Shown: positions 41,313 to 53,469 of the stretch, one piece after another | Numbering within the stretch: position 1 is the first letter of the stretch | Layout of the letters: every line of letters begins with the position of its first letter | Assembly (NCBI GenBank): GCA_946902875.1 | Contig: OX336340.1 | Coordinates: 1,409,501 to 1,473,500, forward strand | Direction of reading: 5' to 3' | Origin: Nematopogon swammerdamellus | Lineage: Eukaryota; Arthropoda; Insecta; Lepidoptera; Adelidae | Length of the DNA: 64,000 nucleotides | Notes under the pieces: generated by a model | What the model was told of the DNA's origin: nothing | The model's input: the letters and a program-made list of their open reading frames with translations, nothing else | Databases searched by the model: none | Translations under genes and position numbers: made by a program

Positions 41313-42410
41313 GATTCTTCACGCACACGATCTGATAACGGACTAGCCGCCACATACAGCGGGCTCTTTAAAATTTCATTACACGCAACGCTTCCGAAAT
41401 AAATTGAGTCGGAAAGAAATTAAACCCCAAACGGAATTTCGTTTCCTCCTTCGCCGTCTTCGTCCATTACGTTCGGTGGATCCCGCATTTATTATTAAGA
41501 ACTCACCACTTACAGGGTAACTCCTGTTGCAACTTCATTTCCCCCGGAGAATTTGTGAAATTTAACGTTTTTCATAAACTTTAATTCGTAGTACTTATTA
41601 TATTTTTTTATTTTTTTTATAATATGTTAGTACCAAAGAGTTTGTATTGCGTCGCTGCGCTCATAAAGCCAGACCAGGAATATATGAGGGGCCGCCATAT
41701 TGCGGAATTTCGTTGGAACTAATTTCTTACACTGGCCACAATTATGTTTGATGCTTGATAATCTGTAGTCAATGTCAAAATTGCTTCTGAACTGACATTT
41801 AGGTAAAACGTTATGTCAATGTAGCCAGATTGTCATGAATTGGCTGCCGTAATGTACAATTAGGTAATTATTTTTTGTTCTATCTAGATGTATCTCAAGC
41901 ATCTATTTACCGAATAGCAAACAAAAGAGGGATGTAAATTTTTATTCGTTCTGAACAAAAAACACTTTTTGCCTTTACAAAAAATACAAAACGTTCGAAT
42001 AAAAATAGCTTAGGTTAAGTTTTTCTGAACTAGAATTTTTATTAAAAAGTTTAGTGTTTCAGCAAGGTCGATTAATAATTTTTTTAATAATTTGTACACT
42101 TTGCTTCAGGACATATTATTATCTGCAGATACATGGAAAAAATGCTGTGAACATGTAAATGTCAAGGCTAGTTCTTTTTACATTGACATCAAAATATATA
42201 TAAAAGATGCATTAAATTAAAATACATTTTGTATATCTTATTGTGTATTTCAGTGCAAAAGTACATTTTAATGAAAACATCGGCCAATTCAATATGTGCT
42301 TACTATACTGAATGTTGCTATATAAATCTAAAAAGTGGCTCCATCTTAACAGCTCACGTAAATTCCTGGTCAGGCTTTACAAACTCTTTGGTTAGTACTT
42401 AGCATGTACT
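41313..42410. other. No gene or repeat recognised
   Basis: AT-rich unique sequence; short frames only. Confidence 0.4.
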
Positions 42411-42414
42411 CGCT

Positions 42415-42735
42415 TTTTATATTTCTTCTTTTAGATAAATGCTACGCTGAAAATGAAGAGAAAAAATACTTCCCGACCAGGATTCGAACCTAAAACTCCG
42501 TTCAGTGTAGTCGACATGAAATGAAGGGAAGCACTGACATGACACATCATAGAAGTGTGTATTTTTAGGTAGCCTACTCTTTCATCAATTACTAGACATT
42601 CGTTAGAAGAGTTAACACACTTGTTCACGCTTAGTCGTGGGAATAACGGCTGTTTTTCAACAGCATGTTGATGTTGGTGTTGGATGTTGTAGGTGATGTA
42701 AGCCAACCGTGTCAGTTTCCATAAAAATAAAAAAA
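42415..42735 (-). repeat. SINE L scrap followed by broken SINE A tail
   Basis: 42415-42495 has the inverse L head (CCAGGATTCGAACCT). 42498-42540 and 42680-42735 are plus-strand A-tail pieces around about 140 bp of other sequence. Confidence 0.45.
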
Positions 42736-43361
42736 AATTAAAAAAACACGTTAGAATGATCTGCTGTTTTAAAGTGCTACATTGCTATATTGCTGTTTTT
42801 GGTGCTGTTGTTGTAATTTGAACCTAACGCTGTTGGAATAACTGGCATAATTGAAATAAGAGATAAATATTAGTGTTATATCAATCACGGGAATACAGCA
42901 GGCAGACAGATCAGTAATCTGTCTGTGGTCAATTTTTTTTAATTATTGGCTTGGATGCCGGGTCCTTCTGCCATTTCTTTAAAATTTATATATTATTTTC
43001 GACGGTATTTATTATGTATTTGTAAAGGCTTTTATAATATTTTTATTCAGTTAATAAATCAGTAATTTTAAGATTGCACAACTTGTCATTGTAATCTTCA
43101 GCTCGGCGGCATTTTCACAAATATTGCTAATCCTATGCTTCACTCACTATATTATATAAGCCATGTTTTTATTCCTATTAAAATATATCTAGTAGACACT
43201 AGCTAGACACAATAATTGCTAGACACGTTAAGTTGCTATATAAACTGCTGTCTGCTGCTGCTGTATAAGTCTGCTCATAGCAAGCAACGAGCGCGCACTG
43301 CTATACTGCTGTTTTATTGTTGCTGTTGCTGTTTCTAACAAACAGCAGTCTAATTCTATTA
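42736..43361. other. No gene seen
   Basis: AT-rich, with GCTGTT/CTGCTG-rich patches near 42760-42835 and 43245-43345. Confidence 0.4.
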
Positions 43362-43436
43362 GTCACTCGGTGTTATGGGCTGACATCACGGATGTTGTAG
43401 GTGAAGTAGCCAACCGTGTCAGTTTCCATAAAACAA
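43362..43436 (+). repeat. SINE A tail
   Basis: TCACTCGGTGTTATGGGCTG to CGTGTCAGTTTCCATAAAAC. Confidence 0.55.
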
Positions 43437-43549
43437 AAGTAAGACAACCAAGTTGTCTGGGTAAGCTTGAAATAGCACACCTTCACCTCTCTCTTTCGTA
43501 ATCTGTGCATGGCTGAGATACATACATACATACATACATACACACATTT

Positions 43550-43856
43550 AAAAGAATAGCCCCACTACATCTCTCCCCGTGTATGTCGTAAAAGGCGACT
43601 AAGGGATTTGACTCCCTTCTTATACTACTAGGTGGTAGGGTTTAATCCGTCCGGGTTGGTACCACCGCACTGAATAAAAGGTCGGTCGAAACGGCTATGT
43701 AAATAGTTTGTGTTTTCCGTCCAGTTCAGTGTAGCCGGCACGACCGAAGGGAAGCACTGACGTGGCACCTAGTTCACCCGGTGTTATGGGCTGACATCAC
43801 GGATGTTGTAGGTGATGTAGCCAACCGTGTCAGTTTCCATAAAAAAAATAAAAAAA
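43550..43856 (+). mobile_element. SINE D, full copy
   Basis: AAAGAATAGCCCCACTACAT to the tail and A run; it lies directly beside a family-C copy in opposite orientation. Confidence 0.7.
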
Positions 43857-44196
43857 ACATACATACGTAATATCACACACGCTGAATCCCGACAATCGGG
43901 GTAAGCAGAGTAATCGGTGTTGTGCTGCAAGAACTCTGGTAAATTACAGCACAACACCGACCGCCACGTTTCGCAAAGTATTCGAACAAGATTCGTTCGA
44001 ACAAGCAGCAGGTAAGGCACGAAGACTCACCTGCTGCATGACTCGGTGGAAGTGCCGTGCCAAGGTGAGAGGGTGCGAGACTGTCGCCCTTTAGCGCGGC
44101 ATCTTGTCCTTATCCCTTAGTCGCCTTTTACGACATACACGGGGAGAGATGTAGTGGGGCTATTCTTTTTAAGTACCGGCTCCACACGGTACAATC
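43857..44196 (-). repeat. Family-C repeat, full copy
   Basis: ACACACGCTGAATCCCGACA to CCGGCTCCACACGGTAC. Confidence 0.65.
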
Positions 44197-44408
44197 TAAT
44201 TCATGTGCCTAATAAATCGCATAAGCTGCAAGATATGTTTTATCTTCTTAATTAATTCCAAAGCAGACCAGACCAACTTATCCAAGCGCGCAGACTAAAA
44301 ACTCTCGTACCTCACTCGTGGAGGCTGCAGCGTGCAACGGACACAGGCTAGGTCCAGCCCTCCCTCTGTGCGACCATAGACTGTATCACGCCTCCGTATG
44401 GCTTGTAA

Positions 44409-44810
44409 GCGGCGGGTGGCCGAGTGGTTTGGGCATCGGCTTCTCATGCGGGAGGTCCGAGGTTCGAATCCGGTCGGCGTGTACCAATGAGTTTTTTCTG
44501 ACGAAAAAATGTACGTGCATACCTCCACTTGCTGCTTCACCGTTCGGACCCGGTGTAAAACTGTAGGTCCCTTCCCTTGCCCCTTACTAGGTGGTAGGCT
44601 CAAATTGTAGCCGACCGGGTTGTACCACCGTACTGGATGTAAGATGGCCGCATAGCAACCTCGGTTGTGTTCTCCTCTAGTCCAGTAAAGCCAGAAATCC
44701 AGGGAAGTCTCCGGTATGGCACCTACCTTCTCGGAGGTGATATTGGCTAGTCAGAGCATGTGCTTTGGCCCCTCTGACTAAGCCACCCATACCAGATGAC
44801 ATAAAAAAAA
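44409..44810 (+). mobile_element. SINE B, full copy
   Basis: Head GCGGGTGGCCGAGTGGTTTG with B box GAGGTTCGAATCC, central domain and tail, ending CCAGATGACATAAAAAAAA. Reference copy for family B. Confidence 0.75.
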
Positions 44811-45394
44811 CTTAACAAAACTTGGTTCCTTACCAAGAATAAAACATTATTTTCATATCAGCGATAGCTTTAAATAATTCATTCAAATGTCTTTATTAAT
44901 ATTCAATTTGACAGTTATTTAGTATGAATAAATTAGTTTACTGTCCACAAATAGTCGACTCGCACTAAAAAAAATCATTATAAAAAACGATTGTCACCTA
45001 ATAAAGTGAAAATGAAAAACGGTAACGAATTCTTTGATCCTTTAGCTATCGAGTGGTGTAATTAAATTTTGGATGTAGGTATAATTATGATGATAGATAT
45101 GCAGCTGCAACACCAAACTGTATCTCCCGATTTTGTTATCATCACTTTTATAAATTGGCTCCCTCCCACTATGGAAGCAAAAAAGACGTATTCACGTCAA
45201 AAAATACGATTTCAATCTTGCCTAAAACGACATATCGTCGAAAAGCGCTTGCTTTGGGAATTTATATTATTAGGTACCTATATTAACTTTTCAATTGACA
45301 ATTTTATAAAATATACAAAACACCGAAGTTGCTCCAAAGTCAGGCGTACAACTAGATTTATAAATATAACCAAAAAACGTGAAAGTAATAGCTA
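44811..45394. other. No gene recognised
   Basis: Includes a 108-codon frame (45069-45395) with Lys-rich, low-information composition; probably chance. Confidence 0.35.
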
Positions 45395-46075
45395 GTTATG
45401 GCGATGACACGGAACCCAAGCCATGGCGCGCGAATCCAACTCGCACTTGACCGGTTTTGAAATCAGCAGCTCCGGTCGCGGCGTTACTGTGTTTCAATGC
45501 TCACTGCTCAATCCCTTTGGGAAATATCGCGATGATATGGTGGCCTTTCACGACTCTTAGAAAACAAAACAAAACACTTGAAAACACAATGATGTAAGCG
45601 TTATAGACAAGGTGATAACCGCACTGAGTATATAGATTAGAACATCTACTCATGCTTGTATGCTAATTGCAAAACCGGCCAAGTACGAGTCGAACTCGCG
45701 CACCGAGGTTCTGTATCGCCATGTCATGGTTAGCGCCACTCACGCCACCTATGGCGTGTTATGAAATGCTTCATATTAGTTAATGCTTCACACTCTATTC
45801 GGCAGATGGCGCGCGCGCATACACTTTTTGGTTTCTTCTATGGAAACCCCCGTGCATTTTTTACTTGTTCTTAATTTTATTATTTGTTTTATCGGCCTAA
45901 ATATATATAAAATATTACATATTCTGTGAAAATTTAAACGGGTTACCTATTACGGTTCAAGAGATACAGCCCTCGCTCGGACAGACAGACGAACGGACGG
46001 ACGGACGGGCAGACAGACAGACAGACAGACGGCGTAGGCTTACTAATAGGGTCCCGTACCGGATACGGAACCCTA
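45395..46075 (+). repeat. Family-G repeats
   Basis: 45395-45460 is an end fragment (CCAACTCGCACTTGACCGG). 45661-46075 is a full inverse copy from AAACCGGCCAAGTACGAGTC to GGATACGGAACCCTAA. Confidence 0.6.
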
Positions 46076-46244
46076 AGAATAGGCCCACTGCACCTCTCCC
46101 CGCGCGTGGATAAAATATAAAGACATTGTGTAAATTGGCCCAAATTTATCGATAAATATTCAACAGCGTATTGTCAATATGCATTAATCTCTTCTCCCAA
46201 GAAAAACAATACCCTATCAACGTCACATAAAAACTTAAATTTCG

Positions 46245-46281
46245 AATTCGCGCGGACGAAGTCGCGGGCAAAAGCTAGTTG
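46245..46281 (+). mobile_element. Helitron 3' terminus
   Basis: GCGCGGACGAAGTCGCGGGC then AAAAGCTAG|T. Confidence 0.5.
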
Positions 46282-46448
46282 TTGCTTAGGTATATTAGCG
46301 TTCGCCTGCATACAACCGAGCATACATCTACATCTACCACATCCCAATGGTTATCTGAAATAGAACATCTTATGGCATCAAGCTCGGCTATTGCTCCTAA
46401 TTTTTAAGAATCGATGTTCAAATTAAAGATCATAATAATATATTTAAA

Positions 46449-47183
46449 TCCTACTAATATTATAAACGCGAAAGTTTGTGAGGATGGATGGATGGATGTA
46501 TTTAGTAAATTTGTTCCTCTTTCACGCAAAAACTACTGAACGGATTTTGATGAGACTTTACAGTACTATAGCTTATACATCAGAATAACAATAGGCTATA
46601 TACCATCATATTAGGGCTCAGCAGTTTATTAAAGTATAGTAAGGACGGGAGAGAGAGTGAATATAAAAAAGCGATCGTTCATTATCATATTGGGTTTAAA
46701 TCGTACATACATACATACATAGCGTCACGCCTGTTTCCCGGTGGGCAATTCAAGATTCAATCTGCCTATAGGCAGAGACAACGGATCTCCACGTGCCACG
46801 ATCCTGAAACACCTCTGCCGCCTCTTCCACTCCCATAATATTCTTCATGCATGCTCGTCGGTTAACCGTACTACGCACTTGCCCCTTTTTGAGCACATGC
46901 CCGATCTGGTCCAGGTACGTGCGTCTAGGGCGACCCTTCTCGACTCTTCCACTCACATTTGCTTCATAAATTTCTTTCGTTAGTCTCCTATCATCCATTC
47001 TTCCAACATGACCGAACCACCGAAGCATCCCTTTCTCAATCCTTGTCACTATATCTTCTTTCACCCCACAGCGCTCTCGCACTACACTATTTCTCAATCT
47101 ATCTTTCATTGTAACTCCACACATACTCCTCGTATTTGCTATTAAACTGAGTCTATGCGAGCGAAGCCGCGAACAAAAGCTAG
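46449..47183 (+). mobile_element. Helitron-type element carrying a LINE insertion
   Basis: A|TCCTACTAATATTATAAACG at the left; GCGAAGCCGCGAACAAAAGCTAG|T at the right. A LINE fragment (46700-47137) lies inside. The 3' part recurs in inverse orientation at 62634-62760 without the LINE. Confidence 0.65.
46700..47137 (-). pseudogene. LINE C-terminal region, longest copy
   Basis: Minus frame: MCGVTMKDRLRNSVVRERCG, KGMLRWFGHVGRMDDRRLTK, RPRRTYLDQIGHVLKKGQVR, DRGTWRSVVSAY. This is the C-terminal end of an endonuclease/RT LINE whose 3' end is GTGACGCTATGTATG followed by (TATG)n. 5'-truncated. Related copies are at 25500, 49693, 53237 and 58632. Confidence 0.7.
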
Positions 47184-47395
47184 TTAATGATAAATTTAGA
47201 CGCCTCGTCATTCCAGACTGTTCCTAGCTCTGCGGCGTCTGCACTTAGGACATTTGTCACCGAGATATCGCTTGTGTCCGGCTTCCGGAGGTGGTCAGTT
47301 CGTTGATAGCGAGCGAGCTATCTGCTAACTGTGAGGTAGATTTGTAACTCGTGCTTGGCTATTTTTGTGAGTTTTCTAGTGCAGTCCTACTATGC

Positions 47396-47562
47396 TACTA
47401 TAATACGAGTACTTACTTATAAACGCGAAAGTTTTTGAGAATGGATGGATGTATGAACCTTTGTTCCTCTTTCACGCAAAAACTACTGAACGGATTTTGA
47501 TGAGCCTTTGCAGTACTACGAGTATTAGTTTATACATCAGAATAACATATAGGCTATAATTT
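47396..47562 (+). mobile_element. Helitron 5' fragment
   Basis: TATAAACGCGAAAGTTTTTG and CTCTTTCACGCAAAAACTAC match 46449-46600. Confidence 0.5.
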
Positions 47563-47639
47563 ATAAAGACATTGTGTAAATTGGCCCAAACTTATCGATA
47601 AATGAGTCGTAAAAAATCCTGACATCTGAAAGATATCTC

Positions 47640-48262
47640 GGCGTGCGCCGATCTGCGTTCAGATAAACGATAAACCTTCTCGAAGAAGTAAATAAGGGCG
47701 CGGTCGAACGCCGAACTGAGTTCGCGGAAACGATATTATATTATTATGTCGAAGAAAGCAAGTCATTAAGGGTGAGGCCCGAGGGCGGGAGAAGGTTTAT
47801 CGTTTACCTGATTTACGGAGCTCAGCCTTCGGCTTCGCCCTTAGGTCATTACTTTCATCGACAAAGAATATTGTTAATCTCGGCTCGGCCTTCGGCCTAG
47901 GCTTTAGTTACTTACTTTCTTCGAGAAAGTTTACTGTTTTCCTGAATACAGTTTGGCCTTCGGCCTCGCCCTCGGGGCTCGACCTTCGGAGTCACCTTTA
48001 GTTACTTACTTCCATCGAGAGATAATATCGATTACCTGAACGCAGCTCGGCCTTCGGCCTCGCCCTTAGTCACTTAGTTTCGTCGAGAATAATATCGTTA
48101 ACTTGAACGAAGCCTTCGTCCTCGCCCTTGGTTCCTTTCATCGAGAAGGTTTATGGTTTACCTGAACGCAGCTCGGCTTTCGGCCTCGCCCGTAGTTACT
48201 TAGTTTCATCGAAAATAATATCGGTAACTTGAACGAAGCTCAACCTTCGGCCTCGCGGCATC
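47640..48262 (+). repeat. Dyad-rich tandem array of about 80-bp units
   Basis: Seven or more diverged units built from TTTCATCGAGAAGG, TACCTGAACGCAGCT, CTCGGCCTTCGGCCTCGCCC and TTAGTTACTTA. The first unit is inverted. The same units sit in the Helitron at 2935-3330. Confidence 0.7.
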
Positions 48263-49199
48263 AGTAATGGCAAAGGCTGATTTCTCCCAGTTAACCATTG
48301 TTTAGTTTTTAAATGAAAACAAAATGAATGATAATTGATAACCTATCCCGCGCCGGAGGGCCTGTATTGGCCCAAAATACTTATTCTTTCTTTAACATAC
48401 AAACAAACTGTTTCATACGAATATGAACCCTGTTCAAACACAAAACAGCTGTTATTTAGTTTATCTCGTACATAGGCACATAGAAACGTAGTCGTTTGTC
48501 GAATACACGTACATCTAATGATATTTTAAAAGACAAATTGTAAATTCGTTTGTTGTGAGTCCCAATATACCACATAGGTGCGATATTTTGTCATGTCGCT
48601 TGCGTTAATATGTGAATGTTGTTTAAACAAGAACTTTCTCAGAAAGTTTTAGCTCGTCATCTACTTTGACGCTGATGTAGGACTGTATGTATGTGTGTGC
48701 ATAATTATTTACTTTTGTTTAAGGGGCTCGTGCTTGTCTTATTTTATTTATGATATTTTCGCCATTTTAAGACAAGACGGAAGTTAAATTTCTCGATACA
48801 AAATCGTCTTTCGGCATTTATGTTTTTTACCCCCCTAAACCTTATCCGATTTTTACAATTATTTTGTTGTTGTAATAAGGATAGTCGAATCTACGTTCCT
48901 GTCATTTTATATTTTCAATAACTAAAGTGATGTCTCAATAAAGCTTAATGAAGATCATGACATCAAAAAATAAAACATTAGTATTTTTTCGGTCGAAATA
49001 CTAAAACTTTACTAGAATTTTAGCTCCGGTGTTGTAGGTATATTTCATCTAAACAAATCAATGACAGGAACATACATTGGACAGTCCATAAAACAAGAAA
49101 AAAAAATTAAAAATTGTATAATATAGATATAAATATTTTATTCCTCCGATTTTGTATGGAGAAAGTTAACTTCCGTCTCGTCTTAATTATTTTTTTTTT
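48263..49199. other. No gene seen
   Basis: AT-rich unique sequence; nothing recognisable on either strand. Confidence 0.4.
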
Positions 49200-49474
49200 T
49201 TATGTAATCCGGTATGGGTGGCTGAGTCGGAGGGGCCAAAGCACATGCTCTAACCAGCCAATATCACCTCCGAGAAGGTAGATGCCATACCGGAGACTTC
49301 CCTGGATTGCTGGCTATACTGGACTAGAGGAGAACACAACCGAGGTTGCTTGCGGCCATCTTACATCCAGTACGGTGGTACCAACCCAGTCGGCTACAAT
49401 TTAAGCCTACCACCTATTAAGGGGCAAGGGAAGGGACCTACAGTTTTACACCGGTTCCGAACGGTGAAGCAGCC
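49200..49474 (-). mobile_element. SINE B, head-truncated
   Basis: TATGTAATCCGGTATGGGTG to CCGGTTCCGAACGGTGAAGC; the tRNA-like head is missing. Confidence 0.65.
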
Positions 49475-49692
49475 TTAATAGCCTTTCCCCAGCGACGTTA
49501 GTCTGGTATCTTCGGGGGTGAAATTGGCTGCGCCTAAGGCTTTGGCGAATAATAATTTATATACCTTTTCGTTAATTGTTCACCATCTATTAACCGACAA
49601 TCTCATAGACATTAGTAGATAATGCCTTACTTTAGGAATAAAATCCGCTCTTTGCCGACATTTTGTGTTATGCATTAATTACCAAGTTTTGA

Positions 49693-50072
49693 AGCAAATG
49701 TGAGTGAAAGAGTCGGGAAGGGTCGCCCTAGACGCAATACGTACCTGGACCAGCAGGTCTATTCTTGTAAATTCTGACCGCGGAATCAGCGCTGTTGTGG
49801 CGCTGAGAGCCACTTACCAAAGTAGCTCTCAGCGCCACATCAGCGCTGATTCCGCGGTCAGAATTTAGAAGAATAGACCTGCAGATCGGGCATATGCTCA
49901 AATATGGTCAAATGCGTAGTACCCTGTACCCATAACCGACGAGCATGCATGGAGAACATTATGGGAGTGGACGGGGCGGCAGAGGTGTGTCAGGATCGTA
50001 GAACGTGGAGATCCGTTGTCTCTGCCTACCCCACCGGGAAACAGGCGTGACGCTATGTATGTATGTATGCAC
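49693..50072 (+). pseudogene. LINE C-terminal tail interrupted by a palindromic MITE
   Basis: GAAGCAAATGTGAGTGAAAG..CGTACCTGGACCAG and ATCGGGCATATGCTCAAA..GGCGTGACGCTATGTATG match 46700-47137; the break is the 128-bp element at 49754-49881. Confidence 0.7.
49754..49881. mobile_element. 128-bp palindromic foldback MITE
   Basis: Two arms of about 60 bp (CAGGTCTATTCTTGTAAATT.. against its inverse ..GAATAGACCTG) meet almost without a loop. CAG flanks both sides (49751-49753 and 49882-49884), fitting a 3-bp target duplication. The empty site is known from the sister LINE copies. Confidence 0.82.
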
Positions 50073-50350
50073 TAAGTTTAATTTTATTTCATTACGTTGG
50101 AATAATTTCATTTCAATATTTTGTTTAATGTTCGCATAACTTACAACTATAAATGCACGAATGCACAGAACTGAAGCGCAAGCGGCATGCGATTAGAATG
50201 TGAGCTAGCAATAACGAAAGCACGAAAGTTTGTGCATTTGTTAAATAGTAATTTAGTACGCACAACTAGGGTTCCCACATAATAAAACCTATCGAGATAT
50301 ATCGAGAAAAAAAATAATGTTGATGAGACGCTGTGGTAAGACTACAAGCA

Positions 50351-50640
50351 GGCCTCACGCACTCTATGTACTTGCGCGCGCTAACTACCTACCGCCCGAC
50401 GGGCCGCCGGGCGGCGGTCTATTTCAGTAGAAATTCGTCTGCCGCGCGAAGTATACATAGACGCTCGCCCACGTAAGTGCGCGCAGCTGCAAAGCAATAA
50501 CCACTTTACACTCGTCGTTAAGGTACATTTTCGCACGCAGCGATTGGCGTTGTGAAAGGGTAGGCTATTAAAGCCCGAAGGTAGGAACATTTTCTATGGA
50601 GTGATTTATCTGTTACGAAGTAACTAATAAGTAATCTGTG
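50351..50640. repeat. Family-K repeat, copy 3
   Basis: Joins the part seen at 7397-7575 with the part seen at 14336-14453, showing they belong to one element. Confidence 0.55.
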
Positions 50641-50729
50641 CTATAAGTATGGATTGGATAATGACGAAGAGGATAGGTATGAATGTATAACATTCAGAAT
50701 ATTTGTTAATATGACCGATATAACATACA

Positions 50730-50913
50730 TACCTATGCATATACATATCAGACACGCTGAATCCCGACAATCGCGGTAAGCAGAGTAATCGGTGTTGTGC
50801 TGCAAGAACTCTAGTCAATTACAGCACAACACCGACCACCACGTTTCGCAAAGTATTCGAACAAGATTAAATCGATCAAGCAGCAAGTAAGGCACGAAGA
50901 CCCACCTGCTGCA
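50730..50913 (-). repeat. Family-C repeat, truncated
   Basis: ACACGCTGAATCCCGACAAT to AGACCCACCTGCTGCATG, then directly into family G. Confidence 0.6.
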
Positions 50914-50914
50914 T

Positions 50915-51480
50915 GCCGATATAACAACAAATAATGAAATTATGAAAAAGTAAAAAAATCACGGGGGTCCCCATAGAAGAAACTAAAAAGTGTATGCGCG
51001 CCATCTACCGAAAAGAGTATGAAGAGTTTTAATACATAGATGGCGTGAGTGGCGCTGACCGATACGGCGATACGGAACCCTCGGTGCGCGAGTTCGACTA
51101 TTTGGCCGGTTTTTTATGGTTTCGTATCCAGTACGTGACCCTATTACTAAGCCTACGCCGTCTGGCTGTCTGTCCGTCCGTCCGTCCGTCCGTCCGTCTG
51201 TCCGAGGGCTGTAGGTATCTCTTGAACTGTAATAGGTAGCCCGTTGAAATTTTCACAGAACATGTGTTATTATGGCCGATATAACAACAAATAATACAAA
51301 TAAGAAAAAGTTAAAAAATCCCGGGGGTCCCCAAGTCCCCAGTCCCCACAAAAGAAACTAAAAAGTGTATGCGCGCCACCTACCGAAAAGAGTATGAAGC
51401 ATTTTAACTAATACATAGATGGCGTGTGTAATGCTGACCATGACATGGCGTGCGCGAGTTCGACTCGCACTTGGCCTTTT
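50915..51480 (-). repeat. Two family-G copies in tandem
   Basis: 50915-51112 (partial) and 51113-51480 share GGGGGTCCCCA, AAAGTGTATGCGCGCCA and TACCGAAAAGAGTATGAAG. The second ends GAGTTCGACTCGCACTTGGC. Confidence 0.6.
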
Positions 51481-51689
51481 TTTTTTTATATGGCCACATC
51501 CGGTAAAACCCGAACCAATGGCAACCCTTCACATCCAACTGTGCACGCGGCAAACTGCTCCAGGGCTTACCTTGTTAGTTAGTTGTGTGGTATTTGTTTT
51601 CGAACATTCCGGCGGGCGGCGCTGTATTTCCGGATTGTTTCTGAATTTGGTCTGTATGAGTACAGTTAACATAACAAACAACATTGAAA

Positions 51690-51918
51690 TGAAATTAAAT
51701 GAAAATATACTTTATTGTACACTATTGTATAAAAGGGTTACAAAATGCGAGTTTAATGCCTTGCGGCATTCTTTACTGTCTAACCTTTAGGATGTGGAAA
51801 ACACGTAGGGGCGGAAATGCAGTACTAAAGAGGGAACAGTAGTACGAAATATAAATACACACATATCAAATTGTACAAAGATACATACAACCAATACACA
51901 TTCTTACATATACAGGTT
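51690..51918 (-). mobile_element. LINE family-H 3' UTR
   Basis: ATGAAAATATACTTTATTGT..GCGAGTTTAATGCCTTGCGG..AAAACACGTAGGGGCGGA. Confidence 0.6.
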
Positions 51919-52154
51919 GTTCGGCACATCGACCGACAAAATTTTGTTGTAGGTAAGTGGGGTCATTTGCAACGTTTTGACCCATGATACCTTTTGTCAG
52001 ATGTCACGTGGTATCGAGATACGATTTTATTTCTTTATTTTTGAAAATTACCAAAATCCCAGCTTTAAACCCTTGTAACTTTTTTTTTATGATTTTATCA
52101 GCACGAAATAAAATTTATTGAATTTTACGATGTATCCTTGTTCTAGAAAAAATA

Positions 52155-52830
52155 TTATTTGGAATGAAATGAAATGAAAATATACTTGATTGTACACCAT
52201 TGTATAAAAAGGTTACAAAAGGCGAGTTTAATGCCTTGCGGCATTCTTTACGTACTAACCTTTGGGATGTGGAAAACACGTAGGGGCGGACAATGCAGTA
52301 CTCAACAGGAAACAGCTGTATAAAATATAAATACACACATATACAAATTGTACAAAGATACATACAATCAATATAAATCCTTACATATACATGATTACAT
52401 ATATACAATAAGAAATATAAATATTATAATATACCTACATCAACTCTTATATTTTTTTTTTTATTTTTTTTTATTGATACTGACACGGTTGGCTACATCA
52501 CCTACAACATCCGTGATGTCAGCCCATAACACCGAGTGAACTTGGTGCCACGTCAGTGCTTCCCTTCAGTCGTGCCGGCTACACTGAACTGGACGGAAAA
52601 CACAAACTATTTACATAGCCGTTTCGACCGACCTTTCATTCAGTGCGGTGGTAACAATCCGGGCGGGTTAAACCCTACCACCTAGTGATATGAGAAGGGA
52701 GTCATATCCCTTAGTCGCCTTTTACGACATGCACGGGGAGAGATGCAGTGGGGCTATTCTATATACTATAAATACATACTTATATACATACTTTACATAT
52801 ATTTCAACTGGATTGAAGATGCAAGGGCAT
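52155..52830 (-). mobile_element. LINE family-H 3' UTR split by SINE D
   Basis: H parts 52155-52455 and 52765-52830 flank the SINE D (52457-52762). Continuity across the gap is supported by the copy at 12540-12907 (TATATAAGAGTTGATGTAGG region). Confidence 0.65.
52457..52762 (-). mobile_element. SINE D
   Basis: TGATACTGACACGGTTGGCT tail to GCACGGGGAGAGATGCAGTG head. Confidence 0.65.
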
Positions 52831-53236
52831 CGCTGAGTATTGATATTGATGGAGTTAATACCATGATTATGACCTCCCAAAGTACCGAGAACGAGTAAAA
52901 ATATTACATAATCTTAATTTCTTAATTCATTAAAAAAAAAAACTGACAGCAATTGATAGCTTCATTTTTCTTCTTCTTTCAAAAAGTTCGCTAGTTTACG
53001 CCCTTTCCAACGGTATACCACATGTCATACAAATAGTAATTCACCAAAAATGTGCCAAAATTAGGCACAGAGACAGAACAGAACGACAAAATTAGGGATA
53101 ATTTGCAAGAGTGCCCGCGCGAACGGTACATGTTCTAAATTTGAAAATGCTCCCGAAAACGCTCTCAATACTGCTGCTGCCGCTGTCCAGAAGTAGACAG
53201 TGCAGTAGTAGTGTTTTAGGTGACATTAATTTTTAC
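52831..53236. other. No gene seen
   Basis: AT-rich intergenic sequence. Confidence 0.35.
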
Positions 53237-53325
53237 AGAGTTGTGTCAGGATCCTGGCACACGACGATCCGTTGTCTCTGCCTACCCGCCGGGAACCGGC
53301 GTGACTTTACGTATCTATGTAATGC
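53237..53325 (+). mobile_element. LINE 3' tail scrap
   Basis: GTGTCAGGATCCTGGCACAC..TTGTCTCTGCCTACCC..CGGCGTGACTTTACGTATCT. Confidence 0.5.
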
Positions 53326-53469
53326 GCGTCGAAATGAGGTCTGCAGGTTCTCTCATGAGTAATTCAGGTCTCGATTCTGTCGCGTGTAATGTCAGTTGGG
53401 TACGATCAGCGCAATTTTAATATTTGATTGGGCATCGAACCGCGTCCCGTCATCGTCGATACCGCTTTT

